Shown here in pieces: positions 1 to 7,497 of a stretch of DNA of 10,283 bases. Origin of the DNA: an uncultured Christensenellaceae bacterium (GTDB taxonomy: Bacteria; Bacillota; Clostridia; Christensenellales; CAG-138); contig CABSAH010000049.1 of NCBI GenBank assembly GCA_902475645.1, positions 1-10,283 on the forward strand, in the 5' to 3' direction. The translations under genes and the position numbers were made by a program. How positions within the stretch are numbered: position 1 is the first letter of the stretch; each line of letters begins with the position of its first letter. The notes under the pieces are model-generated. The model saw only the letters and a list, made by a program, of their open reading frames with translations. It did no database searches and had not been told where the DNA came from.

Positions 1-468
1 AACACGCTTGCCCGCGAAACGGTATTGAAGCGCGCGCTGGACAAGGTGCGCAAAAGCTATGACTATATATTCATAGACTGCCCGCCCTCGCTGGGGCTTC
101 TCACCATAAATGCGCTTACGGCGGCGGATACGCTGCTTGCGCCCATACAGTGCGAATACTATGCGCTGGAGGGGTTAAGCGACCTTATGAACACGGTAAA
201 GTTAGTGCGCACGCATCTTAACGGCAAGCTTGCGGTGGAGGGCGTTGTGCTCACAATGTTCGATGCGCGCACCAATCTTTCGGAGCAGGTGGTGCTGGAG
301 GTTAAAAAATTCTTCAAAAATAAGGTATACGATACAATAATTCCCCGCTCCGTGCGGCTGGGAGAGGCGCCGAGCTTCGGTATGCCCATAAATAAATACG
401 ACCCCAAATCCGTGGGAGCAAAGGCTTACGACGCCTTGGCGCAGGAGCTTGTGGGAAAGGAGAAATAA
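1..468 (+). CDS. parA: ParA/Soj chromosome-partition ATPase, 3' part
   Basis: This is the C-terminal 155 residues of a ParA/Soj (MinD-type) ATPase; the reading frame is open from base 1, so the start and the P-loop (Walker A) lie outside the window. The family is usually about 250-260 residues, so roughly 100 are missing. Visible hallmarks are the Walker B-type segment YIFIDCPPS (partial residues 23-30), the following LGLLTINAL helix, and the C-terminal IPRSVRLGEAPSFGMPI block typical of chromosomal Soj proteins. The family binds DNA nonspecifically as an ATP dimer and works with ParB-parS complexes to separate replication origins. It ends TAA three bases before parB, so the two are clearly one operon, and its last codons carry the parB ribosome binding site. 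An in-frame TTG at 25 is internal, not the true start. Confidence 0.95.
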   Translation, partial: NTLARETVLKRALDKVRKSYDYIFIDCPPSLGLLTINALTAADTLLAPIQCEYYALEGLSDLMNTVKLVRTHLNGKLAVEGVVLTMFDARTNLSEQVVLEVKKFFKNKVYDTIIPRSVRLGEAPSFGMPINKYDPKSVGAKAYDALAQELVGKEK

Positions 469-471
469 GCA

Positions 472-1332
472 ATGGCAATGAAAAAGCTTGGGCGCGGGCT
501 TGATGCGCTGCTTGGGGATTTTACCGCCACGCCGCCGGAGGGCGTTGTGCAGGCGGACATATACATGATAGACACAAATGCCGACCAGCCGCGAAAAACC
601 TTCGATGAGGAAAGGCTGAACGAGCTTGCGGAAAGCCTGAAGCGGCACGGCATGGTGCAGCCCATAATAGTGCATCAGAATGGCGAAAGGTATACGATAG
701 TTGCGGGCGAGCGCCGCTTCCGCGCGGCAAGGCTTGCGGGCTTTCAAACCGTGCCCGTAATAGTAAAGCAGTTTGACGATGCTCAGATACAGGAAATAGC
801 CCTTGTAGAAAATCTTCAGCGCGAAAGCCTGAACCCCATTGAGGAGGCCGCCGCCATACGCTTCCTTATGCAGCAGCACGACCTTACGCAGGAGGAGGTA
901 TCCTCCCGCCTAAGCAAAAGCCGCCCCGCAATAGCAAACAGCCTAAGGCTGCTCACATTGCCGGACAGCGTGCAGACAATGGTAAAGGACGGCAAGCTCA
1001 GCGCGGGCCACGGCAGGGCGCTTGCCGCCATAAAGGACGAGGCCGCCGTAAGAAGGCTTGCGGCGGACGCCGCCGTAAACGGCTGGTCGGTGCGCGAAAT
1101 CGAGCGCAAGGCCACCAAGTTCACCAACCCCGAGCTTGACAGGGTGGAGCGCGAATCGAAGAAAAAGCACATCCGCCAAACGAACGATATGTACGTTGCC
1201 CAGGAAAAGCTGCGCGAGCATCTCGGCACCAAGGTCACGATAGACGGCACCGAAAAGAAGGGCAAAATAACCATAGAATACTATACGCGCGACGCCCTCG
1301 AAGCGCTGTACGATGTGCTTATGAGCCTATAA
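472..1332 (+). CDS. parB: ParB/Spo0J chromosome-partition protein
   Basis: A complete 286-residue ParB/Spo0J, the CTP-dependent clamp that loads at parS sites and spreads along DNA as the partner of ParA. The N-terminal KKLGRGLDALLG motif (residues 4-15), which contacts ParA, is intact. The CTP-binding core includes GERRFRAARLAG (79-90) and ENLQRESLNPIEEA (113-126). The helix-turn-helix for parS lies at about 138-162 (LTQEEVSSRLSKSRPAIANS). The C-terminal dimerisation region runs from about 240 to the end. The ATG at 472 is chosen because AGGAG at 458-462 is 9 bases upstream; a second in-frame ATG at 478 is poorly spaced. I found no parS-like sequence (TGTTTCACGTGAAACA type) in the window. 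The gene faces sdaAA tail to tail with a 9-base gap. Confidence 0.97.
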   Translation: MAMKKLGRGLDALLGDFTATPPEGVVQADIYMIDTNADQPRKTFDEERLNELAESLKRHGMVQPIIVHQNGERYTIVAGERRFRAARLAGFQTVPVIVKQFDDAQIQEIALVENLQRESLNPIEEAAAIRFLMQQHDLTQEEVSSRLSKSRPAIANSLRLLTLPDSVQTMVKDGKLSAGHGRALAAIKDEAAVRRLAADAAVNGWSVREIERKATKFTNPELDRVERESKKKHIRQTNDMYVAQEKLREHLGTKVTIDGTEKKGKITIEYYTRDALEALYDVLMSL

Positions 1333-1341
1333 ACCCGCTTC

Positions 1342-2238
1342 CTACTCATCCTCTATATCGTTCAGGCCGAGCTTTTTGCGTATGGCGCGGCCTGTCGGGG
1401 TCGCGGCGCAGCCGCCGCGCGCGGTTTCGCGTAAATCGGGACTCATAAGGCGCCCCACGGAGCGCATTGCCATTACGGTTTCGTCAAAGGGTATAAGGCT
1501 GGGTATGCCCGCAAGCGCCATATCCGCACTGATGAGCGCGTTCGCTGCGCCAAGCGCGTTGCGCTTTATGCACGGACATTCAACAAGGCCGGCCACGGGG
1601 TCGCACACAAGACCCATAACGTTTTTAAGCGCTATTGCCGCCGCGTTAAGGCACTTATCCACGCTCCCGCCGTCCAATTCGCACAGCGCCGCCGCAGCCA
1701 TTGCCGCCGCGGAGCCGGTTTCCGCCTGGCAGCCGTGCGCCGCTCCGCTTATGCTTGCGTTTGAGGCTATAATGCTGCCTATCGCGCCCGCTGTAAGAAG
1801 GCCGTCAAGCAGCCTTTCGTCGTTCCAGCCGCGCTCCTTTGCGCAGGTGAAAAGCACGCCCGGCAGTATGCCGCTTGCGCCCGCCGTGGGTGCGGCAACT
1901 ATCCGCCCCATCGCCGCGTTGACCTCAACAACCGCCATGCTCGCCGCCGCGGCCTTTGCCGCAAGCGTGCCGCTGAGCGCATTCCTTTCGGCGCGGTGGT
2001 AAAGGCGCATTGCGTCCCCGCCCGAAAGCCCGGATACGCTCTCCATCTCCTCCGTCAGCCCTTCTTCAACGCTCCGCTTCATTGCGTGCAGCGATGCTTT
2101 AAGCTCCTTCAGTATGTTCTCCGCCGTATCGTCGGTAAGCTCCTGCTGGCGGCGCAGCATCACGCCGCTTATGGGCAGTCCTTCCCTTTTGCATATGGCG
2201 GTAAGCTCTTCCCCGCTTGTAAAGCAATAGCACATCAT
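1342..2238 (-). CDS. sdaAA: L-serine dehydratase, iron-sulfur type, alpha subunit
   Basis: The catalytic alpha chain of the oxygen-sensitive [4Fe-4S] L-serine dehydratase, which with the beta chain converts L-serine to pyruvate and ammonia in the cytoplasm. Family signatures include SGLSGGDA, EVNAAMGRIVAAPTAGASGILPG, NASISGAAHGCQAE, GLVCDPVAGLVECPCIKRNA and GGCAATPTGR. Cys170, Cys212 and Cys223 are spaced 42 and 11 residues apart, which matches my recollection of the three cluster cysteines in the Legionella enzyme (343, 385, 396). Length is 298 residues. I start at ATG 2238, which overlaps the sdaAB stop as ATGA and begins where homologues begin (MMCYCFTSGEEL); an upstream in-frame ATG at 2271 lies well inside sdaAB and adds an unconserved stretch. 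A GGGGGT lies about 8 bases upstream. Translational coupling to sdaAB is likely. No terminator is visible before parB. Confidence 0.95.
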   Translation of the reverse strand: MMCYCFTSGEELTAICKREGLPISGVMLRRQQELTDDTAENILKELKASLHAMKRSVEEGLTEEMESVSGLSGGDAMRLYHRAERNALSGTLAAKAAAASMAVVEVNAAMGRIVAAPTAGASGILPGVLFTCAKERGWNDERLLDGLLTAGAIGSIIASNASISGAAHGCQAETGSAAAMAAAALCELDGGSVDKCLNAAAIALKNVMGLVCDPVAGLVECPCIKRNALGAANALISADMALAGIPSLIPFDETVMAMRSVGRLMSPDLRETARGGCAATPTGRAIRKKLGLNDIEDE

Positions 2239-2897
2239 ACGGCAATTACCCCCGAAATATTCTTGTTCCAATCAAGTATCAGCTTGCATACCCGCTCGCT
2301 TACTGGCGAATCCGTCTCTATCACCATGCACGCCTCCTGCCGCCGCGCGTGGCGGAATACGCGCATGAACGCAACGTTTATATGCTCGTTCGCAAGTATG
2401 TTCGTAACCGTGTTTATAACGCCCGGCGCATCGGTATGGCTTACTATAAGCGTGGGATAATCCCCGCTCAGCTCCATTTCAAGCCCGTTAATTTCGGTTA
2501 TAAGTATGCTGCCGCCCCCTATGCTTGCGCCGCGCACGCGGGTGATTCTCCCGTCCCGCGTTTCGATTTCAATCTCCGCGGTGTTAGGATGCTCGTGCAG
2601 CCCCTCCGCAAATTCAACGGATATGTCCACATCCGCCTCCTTCGCAAGCAGCATTGAATACCTCAGCCGCTCGTCGTCCGGCTCCATGCCCAGTATCCCC
2701 GCCACAATAGCCTTATCCGTGCCATGCCCGCGCCCGGTCGTGGCAAAGGAATCGTAAAGCGTAATATGCGCGCGCTTAACGTGGCCGCCGGCTATCTTGT
2801 GTGCCATGCGCCCCAGCCGCGCCGCGCCCGCCGTGTGGCTGCTCGACGGCCCAACCATCCGCGGGCCGATTATGTCAAACAGGTCGTATGTCTGCAT
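2235..2897 (-). CDS. sdaAB: L-serine dehydratase, iron-sulfur type, beta subunit
   Basis: The beta chain of the two-subunit iron-sulfur L-serine dehydratase, 220 residues. Conserved landmarks are GPSSSHTAG (16-24), YDSFATTGRGHGTD (48-61) and HPNT (103-106). The C-terminal ACT domain at about 148-220 (TLIVSHTDAPGVINTVTNIL) is a regulatory or assembly module usual in this subunit. The ATG at 2897 has AGGAG (complement of 2904-2908) 6 bases upstream. It is first in a sdaAB-sdaAA operon; the upstream rlu gene ends 153 bases before it, and the gap is filled by a 40-bp promoter-like repeat that could give it its own regulation. The ACT domain may sense serine or stabilise the heterodimer; that part is inference from the family. 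Confidence 0.95.
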   Translation of the reverse strand: MQTYDLFDIIGPRMVGPSSSHTAGAARLGRMAHKIAGGHVKRAHITLYDSFATTGRGHGTDKAIVAGILGMEPDDERLRYSMLLAKEADVDISVEFAEGLHEHPNTAEIEIETRDGRITRVRGASIGGGSILITEINGLEMELSGDYPTLIVSHTDAPGVINTVTNILANEHINVAFMRVFRHARRQEACMVIETDSPVSERVCKLILDWNKNISGVIAV

Positions 2898-2914
2898 TTC
2901 GCGCTCCTTTCATA

Positions 2915-3050
2915 ATTCCCAAACGGGAGTGTTTTCTATAAAATCTAACGGAATATTCCCAAACGGGAAGATTCTCTATAAAATCTCGCGAATTATTCCC
3001 AAACGGGAGCATTCTCTGTAAAATCCCTAAGAATATTCCCAAACGGGAAT
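2915..3050. repeat. 40-bp tandem repeat with 16-bp palindrome, about 3.4 copies
   Basis: Copies start at 2915, 2955, 2995 and 3035, an exact 40-bp period; the last is cut to 16 bp where it meets the rlu stop codon at 3051. Each begins ATTCCC-AAAC-GGGA, an inverted repeat that is a perfect 6-bp arm palindrome in the last copy and 5 bp (TTCCC/GGGAA) or 4 bp in the others. A more variable 24-bp part follows, containing TCTATAAAATC. It fills nearly the whole gap between rlu and sdaAB. It could be a row of operators on promoter-like units, or a set of small RNA hairpins if read through from rlu. I do not recognise the palindrome as the site of a particular regulator. Confidence 0.9.
2935..2962 (-). 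promoter_or_regulatory. Candidate sigma-A promoter for sdaAB-sdaAA
   Basis: Read on the minus strand, TTGGGA (complement of 2957-2962) and TATAGA (complement of 2935-2940) are 16 bp apart. Transcription would start near 2928, inside the first 16-bp palindrome and about 30 bases before the sdaAB start codon. The -35 lies in the palindrome of repeat copy 2. The same pair recurs one period upstream (2975-2980 with 2997-3002) and more weakly two periods upstream (TACAGA, 3015-3020). The -35 match is only 4 of 6, so this is suggestive. Confidence 0.5.
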
Positions 3051-4361
3051 CTACTCCCCCGCCTCCACAACCCTGCCGTTCAAGTATGCAAGCGGGCTGT
3101 TTTCGGGAAAGTGCAGCTCCAGCCGCACGGCGGCAAGCGCAAGGGGGACATGGGCGCGGGTACGGTCGCCGTACTTATCGTCGCCTATCAGCGGGTGGCC
3201 TATGTGCGCCATGTGCGCGCGTATCTGGTGCGTGCGGCCTGTAACAAGCTCTATTTCAAGCAGCGATTCCGCGTCGTTCGCCCTCAGCACGCGGCAGCGG
3301 GTTATTATCTCCTTGGCGTTGGGGCGTTCGTTATCGTATATGCGCACGCGCGCGGCGTCGGCGTCCTTAACAAGGTATGCGCGCAGCTCCTTTTGCTTAA
3401 ACGGCACGCGCCCCTGCACGGTGCAGCGGTAGAATTTCCTTATGCTGCGGCTCCGTATTGCCGCGCTCAGCTCCGCCTCCGCCGTTTCGCTGCGGGCAAA
3501 AAGCACAAGCCCCTCCGTTGCAACGTCCAGCCTGTGTACGGGGTACACCCTTTCGCCAAGCGCCGCCTCAAGCCGCGCCTGCAACGAATCCCCGCCGTCC
3601 GCCTCGGCAACGCTCATGCCCGCGGCCTTGTTGCAGCATAGTATGTTTTTATCCTCGTATACTATGCGCACTCCGCTGCAAAGCGCCTTCAGCTCATCTT
3701 CAAAGGCACTCCACGCCGCGCCGTGCGGCGGCAGTGTGAAGGTCATGGCCCGCTTTAGGGTAGGATGCTCTATTGTTAGCGAATATGCCCACAGCGCAAC
3801 CTGCTGCCCCGCCTTAGCGCAGGGGTTGTACCGCTGGTCGCCCCAAATGGGGCAGTGTGCGTTTGCAAGCTGGGCGCGTATCTGGTGGTGACGCCCCGTG
3901 AAAAGGGATACGTCCAATAGCGTAGAATCGCCGTGCGCGGTAAGCCTATGGTATTCAAGCGCGGCGGCCTTTGCGCCCGGCGTTGACGCGGGGCATATAA
4001 CGGCGCTTAGCGTGGCCTCGTCCTTTTTTATGTAATCGTCAAGCCTTGCATACGGCCTTGGGCTGCCGCATACTATTGCGGCGTAGCGCTTTTTTGCCCT
4101 GTGCGATGCAAACTGCGGCGCAAGGCGGCTTGCGGCCTTGCTTGTGCGCGCAAATACCATAACGCCGCCCACCGGCCTATCCAAACGGTGCACAAGCCCA
4201 AGGAACACGTCCCCGGGCTTGTTGTATTTTTGCTTTATATAGCTTTTTACAAGGGAAAGCATATCGTCGTCGCCGGAGGAATCCGCCTGCGCGGGAATGT
4301 TGACCGGCTTTTCGACAACTATTATATGGTTATCCTCGTATAGAACGTTCGGCGCGTCCAC
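3051..4361 (-). CDS. Tandem-domain RluA-family pseudouridine synthase
   Basis: A 436-residue protein made of two complete RluA-type pseudouridine synthase domains end to end, which would isomerise uridines in rRNA or tRNA. Domain 1 (about 5-215) has HRLDRPVGG with the predicted catalytic Asp61 and FTGRHHQIRAQLA (154-166). Domain 2 (about 231-430) has HRLDVATEG with predicted catalytic Asp279 and VTGRTHQIRAHMA (373-385), then GHPLIGDDKYG. Both keep the nucleophile, so neither looks dead. There is no S4 RNA-binding domain. RluA-family enzymes normally have one catalytic domain (about 220-330 residues), so this is a fusion or an in-frame read-through of two genes; the linker at about 216-230 is short and shows no stop. 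The start is GTG at 4361, one base after the dapF stop, with AGAGG inside the dapF end, implying coupling to dapF. The target sites cannot be told. Confidence 0.92.
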   Translation of the reverse strand: MDAPNVLYEDNHIIVVEKPVNIPAQADSSGDDDMLSLVKSYIKQKYNKPGDVFLGLVHRLDRPVGGVMVFARTSKAASRLAPQFASHRAKKRYAAIVCGSPRPYARLDDYIKKDEATLSAVICPASTPGAKAAALEYHRLTAHGDSTLLDVSLFTGRHHQIRAQLANAHCPIWGDQRYNPCAKAGQQVALWAYSLTIEHPTLKRAMTFTLPPHGAAWSAFEDELKALCSGVRIVYEDKNILCCNKAAGMSVAEADGGDSLQARLEAALGERVYPVHRLDVATEGLVLFARSETAEAELSAAIRSRSIRKFYRCTVQGRVPFKQKELRAYLVKDADAARVRIYDNERPNAKEIITRCRVLRANDAESLLEIELVTGRTHQIRAHMAHIGHPLIGDDKYGDRTRAHVPLALAAVRLELHFPENSPLAYLNGRVVEAGE

Positions 4362-4362
4362 T

Positions 4363-5199
4363 TCAAACCTCTACGCTGCCTTCAAACGAAAGCGCCGCGG
4401 GCCCGGTCATGAACACATGGCCGTTTTCCGCCCATTCAATGTGCAGCGAGCCAAGCTCCAGCCTTACCTCAACCCTCTTGCCCGTGTAGCCCGCCATTGC
4501 GCAGCATACCGCCGCGCTTGACGAGCCCGTGCCGCAGGCAAGCGTGGGGCCGCAGCCGCGCTCGTAGGTGCGCACCTCTATTGTATGCTCATCAAGCACA
4601 TGGGTGAAGTTCACGTTGGTTTTCTTTGGGAAAAGCGATGTCATTGGCTCTATTACGGAGCCGTATTTCATAACCTCCTCAGCCGTTGGAAGATGATCCA
4701 TGAACACGACCGTGTGCGGCACGCCGAGCAGTATTGTGGAGAACGTGAATTCCTTATCCGCCGCCGTAAGCCTTTCAAGCTTACATTCGCCGCTGCCCGC
4801 AACGGGTATGAATTCGCGGCGCGTTTCGGGCACGCCCATATCAACCTTTGCCGCGACCGCAGCGCCGTTTTCAACGCTTAGGTCAATTATCATGGGGCCT
4901 GCAAGGGTTTCAACGCTCATGCGCTCGTGAGGGAATATGCCCTTATCGTAAACGTATTTGGCAAAGCATCTTACGCCGTTGCCGCACATTTCGGCTTCGC
5001 TGCCGTCGCTGTTGAATATCTGCATACGCACGTCGCACGTTTCGCTGCTCCTTACGAATACCAGCCCGTCCGCGCCTATTCCGGTGCGGCGGTGGCAAAG
5101 CCTGCGCGCCAATTCCGGCAGATTTTGGGTATATTTGTTTTGCCTGTCGTCCGCTATAACAAAGTCGTTGCCCAGTCCGTTAAGCTTAGAAAAAATCAT
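4363..5199 (-). CDS. dapF: Diaminopimelate epimerase
   Basis: A complete 278-residue DapF, converting LL- to meso-diaminopimelate for lysine synthesis and peptidoglycan cross-linking. The N-terminus MIFSKLNGLGNDFVIAD is typical. The two catalytic cysteines of this PLP-independent racemase are visible as Cys72 in MCGNGVRCFAKY and Cys222 in GPTLACGTGSSS. Substrate-contacting NSDGSEAEMCGNG and TNVNF segments are also kept. The ATG at 5199 has GGAGGA (complement of 5206-5211) 6 bases upstream. A well-formed promoter lies just before it, beyond the PBP stop, so it can be transcribed apart from the PBP gene; rlu follows after one base. Its presence suggests, but does not prove, a DAP-type cell wall. 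Confidence 0.97.
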   Translation of the reverse strand: MIFSKLNGLGNDFVIADDRQNKYTQNLPELARRLCHRRTGIGADGLVFVRSSETCDVRMQIFNSDGSEAEMCGNGVRCFAKYVYDKGIFPHERMSVETLAGPMIIDLSVENGAAVAAKVDMGVPETRREFIPVAGSGECKLERLTAADKEFTFSTILLGVPHTVVFMDHLPTAEEVMKYGSVIEPMTSLFPKKTNVNFTHVLDEHTIEVRTYERGCGPTLACGTGSSSAAVCCAMAGYTGKRVEVRLELGSLHIEWAENGHVFMTGPAALSFEGSVEV

Positions 5200-5232
5200 C
5201 TCAAATCCTCCGCAAAAATAATGCCTGCATAT

Positions 5233-5261
5233 ATTATATAATCATAACACCCGCCGCGCAA
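5233..5261 (-). promoter_or_regulatory. Sigma-A promoter for dapF-rlu
   Basis: On the minus strand TTGCGC (complement of 5256-5261) is followed after exactly 17 bp by a perfect TATAAT (complement of 5233-5238), with an AT-rich start region. Transcription would begin near 5226, about 27 bases before the dapF ATG and with room for its ribosome binding site. The -35 lies immediately after the PBP stop codon at 5265. Confidence 0.7.
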
Positions 5262-5264
5262 CGG

Positions 5265-7418
5265 TTATTCCATGCTTAAAAGCGGGCGCGCAATATCAAA
5301 CTTCAACCCCGCATATTTGCTTTCCGCCGGCACCTCAAGCATAACCAGCACCAGCCGCGCGTCCTCGTCGCTTACGCCCGTGCGGTAGCCCACAAACCAT
5401 GAAATTTCGCGGCTTTTGCTGCTGCCTATTTCCGCAGTACCCGTCTTTGCCGCAACGGTGCAGCCCTTGGCCTTCAAATTGCGCCCCGTGCCGTTTATGG
5501 CGGGGTTGGTAACGTCCTCAAGGTACGGGGTTATTATATCTATGGCGCTCTCGGATATAACGTCCTGCTTCCAGCTTGCGTCGGGGTGCTGCTTTACGCG
5601 CTTGTAGCGTATGCCGTCCTCCCTGTATAAGCCCTCCACAACATAGGGCTCAGCAATGCTGCCGCCGTTTGCGAATGCGGAAAACATACACGCAAGCTGA
5701 AGCGGGGTTGTGAGTATTTCCCCCTGCCCGTAGCCGCTGTCCGCAACAAGCTTATAATCCATAACCGTATCCTCGTTTTTAAGCTGGGGCGCGGCAACGG
5801 CGATATCGAACGGTATGCTTTCGGTAAAGCCAAGCGCGGTCATGTATTTTTCAAAAAGCTCCCAGCCCGTTTTAAGCGCGGCGTTTGCAAAGTATATATT
5901 GTCCGAATGTATAAGCGCCTTGCGCAAATTGAGCGGCCCGCTTATGGGATAGTTTATATGCGTGCGCTTTATGGGCGTCCATATCCACGCGCCGTATTCA
6001 TCTGGCGTCCAGTAATCCTTCTTTATTTTGCTTTCGTTAAAGGCATAGCTTTCGTCAAGTATGCCGTTATCCAGGGCGCACGCCGCCGTGAACGCCTTCA
6101 TTGTGGAGCCGGGGGGATACAGGCCCTGCGTAACGCGGTTTATAAGCGGCTTTGCCTTGTTGTTCAAAAGGGCGGAATAATCGTGGCCCGATATTCCCCG
6201 CTCAAATAGGTTAATATCATAGCTTGGGTAGGAATACATGGCCTGCACCGCGCCCGTTTTGGGGTTCATAACAACCACCGCGCCCGCCGTGGTTTCGCCG
6301 AAAAGGGCAAGCTGCATAACCTCCCGCACCCTGCGCTGCAAGTCCATGTTTATTGTAAGCTCAATGTCGTAGCCGTTCTCAGCCTCGGTTTTAAGGAGCG
6401 TTTTGCGGTTTCTGCCATCGGACGTGCATATGTAAACAAGCTCGCCGTCGCGCCCGCGCAAATCCTGCTCGTATTGCCGCTCAAGCCCCAGCCTGCCCAC
6501 GCGGGAATCGGCATTGTATAGGCCGTCCTTATCCGTGCGCCCCTCGTTAAGCCTTGCTATCTCCTCATCAAGCTTTTCCTTTGTTTCGCTTGGTATTGCG
6601 CCAACGTAGCCCACCAGATGCGCAAGCAAATCGCCCGAAGGGTATTCGCGCACGGTGTAAAAATTGCCCTCGTCTATGCCAATGCCCTCTATCTGCAAAA
6701 GCTGCTCCCGCACGGAGTCGGATATTTCGTCGCTGTAATATTGCTTTATTACGGCAATGCCGTTGTATTCCTTTTCAAGCTTCTTGGCTATCGCGGCCTC
6801 CGTCATGTTCAAAAGCCGCGACGTTTGCTGAAGAAAAAGGCTTTTGTTATTTATGCCCGCTACCGCGGCATATACGCTTACCGCGCCCGCGTTTATTGCA
6901 ACCGGCTCCCCGTCCGCAAGTATTTCGCCCCGCCTTGCCGCAATGCGCGCAATGCGCACCGTATCCCCCCATTCCATTTCGGGGAATATGAGCGCGGGCG
7001 ACCATTTTACCCTCCATTCGCCGTTTTCATAGAACGCCATGGCGGTAAAGCTGTTTGTAACGTTGCCAATATAGTCGCTGTAATAGGTTGCGGTATAGCT
7101 TGCGCCGTAAAGCGCATCGCCGCCATCCGCCGTAAAGTCCGCGTATTCAATGGAGTTTATTTCAAGCGCGTCCATTATTGCCGTGTATTTATCCGTAAAC
7201 TGCTTTTCCGTAATGCGGTTGGGCTTTTCCTCTCCCTCCTCACAGCGGCAGGTGGATGAAAGCAGCGCATAGGCCTGGGAATATTCGCCCGCGGCAATAT
7301 GCGTAAGGAATTCCTCTATGGCCTTTCCGCCCGCCCTTTGCTGCGGCGCGCCCTGTTCGCACCCAATAAGGCACAGCGCGCTTAACGCCGCAAGAATAAC
7401 GGCCAATGCTTTTTTCAT
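5265..7418 (-). CDS. Class B penicillin-binding protein, MecA/PbpC architecture, predicted lipoprotein
   Basis: A 717-residue D,D-transpeptidase that would cross-link peptidoglycan on the outer face of the membrane. Starting at ATG 7418, the N-terminus MKKALAVILAALSALCLIGC is a lipoprotein signal with Cys20 as the lipidation site. An NTF2-like MecA_N-type domain follows (about 33-145), then a PBP dimerisation domain (about 150-340) with IARIAARRGEILADG, then the transpeptidase (about 375-700). Active-site motifs are intact: STMK (Ser438), SDN (Ser505) and KTGT (Lys658). The stretch LVADSGYGQGEIL is also seen in MecA/PBP2a. The layout matches B. subtilis PbpC and staphylococcal MecA; reduced beta-lactam affinity is possible but cannot be read from the sequence. 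GGAGGG (complement of 7425-7430) supports this start over the in-frame ATG at 7448. A strong promoter precedes it. It is divergent from the YabE-like gene and upstream of dapF. Confidence 0.93.
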   Translation of the reverse strand: MKKALAVILAALSALCLIGCEQGAPQQRAGGKAIEEFLTHIAAGEYSQAYALLSSTCRCEEGEEKPNRITEKQFTDKYTAIMDALEINSIEYADFTADGGDALYGASYTATYYSDYIGNVTNSFTAMAFYENGEWRVKWSPALIFPEMEWGDTVRIARIAARRGEILADGEPVAINAGAVSVYAAVAGINNKSLFLQQTSRLLNMTEAAIAKKLEKEYNGIAVIKQYYSDEISDSVREQLLQIEGIGIDEGNFYTVREYPSGDLLAHLVGYVGAIPSETKEKLDEEIARLNEGRTDKDGLYNADSRVGRLGLERQYEQDLRGRDGELVYICTSDGRNRKTLLKTEAENGYDIELTINMDLQRRVREVMQLALFGETTAGAVVVMNPKTGAVQAMYSYPSYDINLFERGISGHDYSALLNNKAKPLINRVTQGLYPPGSTMKAFTAACALDNGILDESYAFNESKIKKDYWTPDEYGAWIWTPIKRTHINYPISGPLNLRKALIHSDNIYFANAALKTGWELFEKYMTALGFTESIPFDIAVAAPQLKNEDTVMDYKLVADSGYGQGEILTTPLQLACMFSAFANGGSIAEPYVVEGLYREDGIRYKRVKQHPDASWKQDVISESAIDIITPYLEDVTNPAINGTGRNLKAKGCTVAAKTGTAEIGSSKSREISWFVGYRTGVSDEDARLVLVMLEVPAESKYAGLKFDIARPLLSME

Positions 7419-7450
7419 TCCAAGCCCTCCGAAAAAATAGGTATGCATCT

Positions 7451-7479
7451 ATTATAACTTGGCAAGGCTTTACTGTAAA
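7451..7479 (-). promoter_or_regulatory. Sigma-A promoter for the PBP gene
   Basis: On the minus strand TTTACA (complement of 7474-7479) and a perfect TATAAT (complement of 7451-7456) are 17 bp apart. Transcription would start near 7444, giving a leader of about 25 bases with the GGAGGG ribosome binding site. The annotated ATG at 7418 is inside this transcript, while the in-frame ATG at 7448 lies at or before the start point, which rules that longer start out if the promoter is real. Confidence 0.75.
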
Positions 7480-7497
7480 CGCGGGAGGTGAAAAGCC

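Noticed and set aside
1..1341. parS site near parAB
   Set aside because: I looked for a TGTTTCACGTGAAACA-like 16-mer in and around the genes and saw none.
1376..2002. 208-residue open frame on the plus strand opposite sdaAA
   Set aside because: It lies wholly antisense to a strongly conserved enzyme, has low-complexity alanine/serine composition and no ribosome binding site.
2915..3050. CRISPR array
   Set aside because: The units are contiguous with related, not unique, spacers of 24 bp, a 16-bp palindromic core and no cas genes nearby.
3111..3641. 176-residue plus-strand frame opposite rlu
   Set aside because: It is an antisense shadow of the pseudouridine synthase with no recognisable domain.
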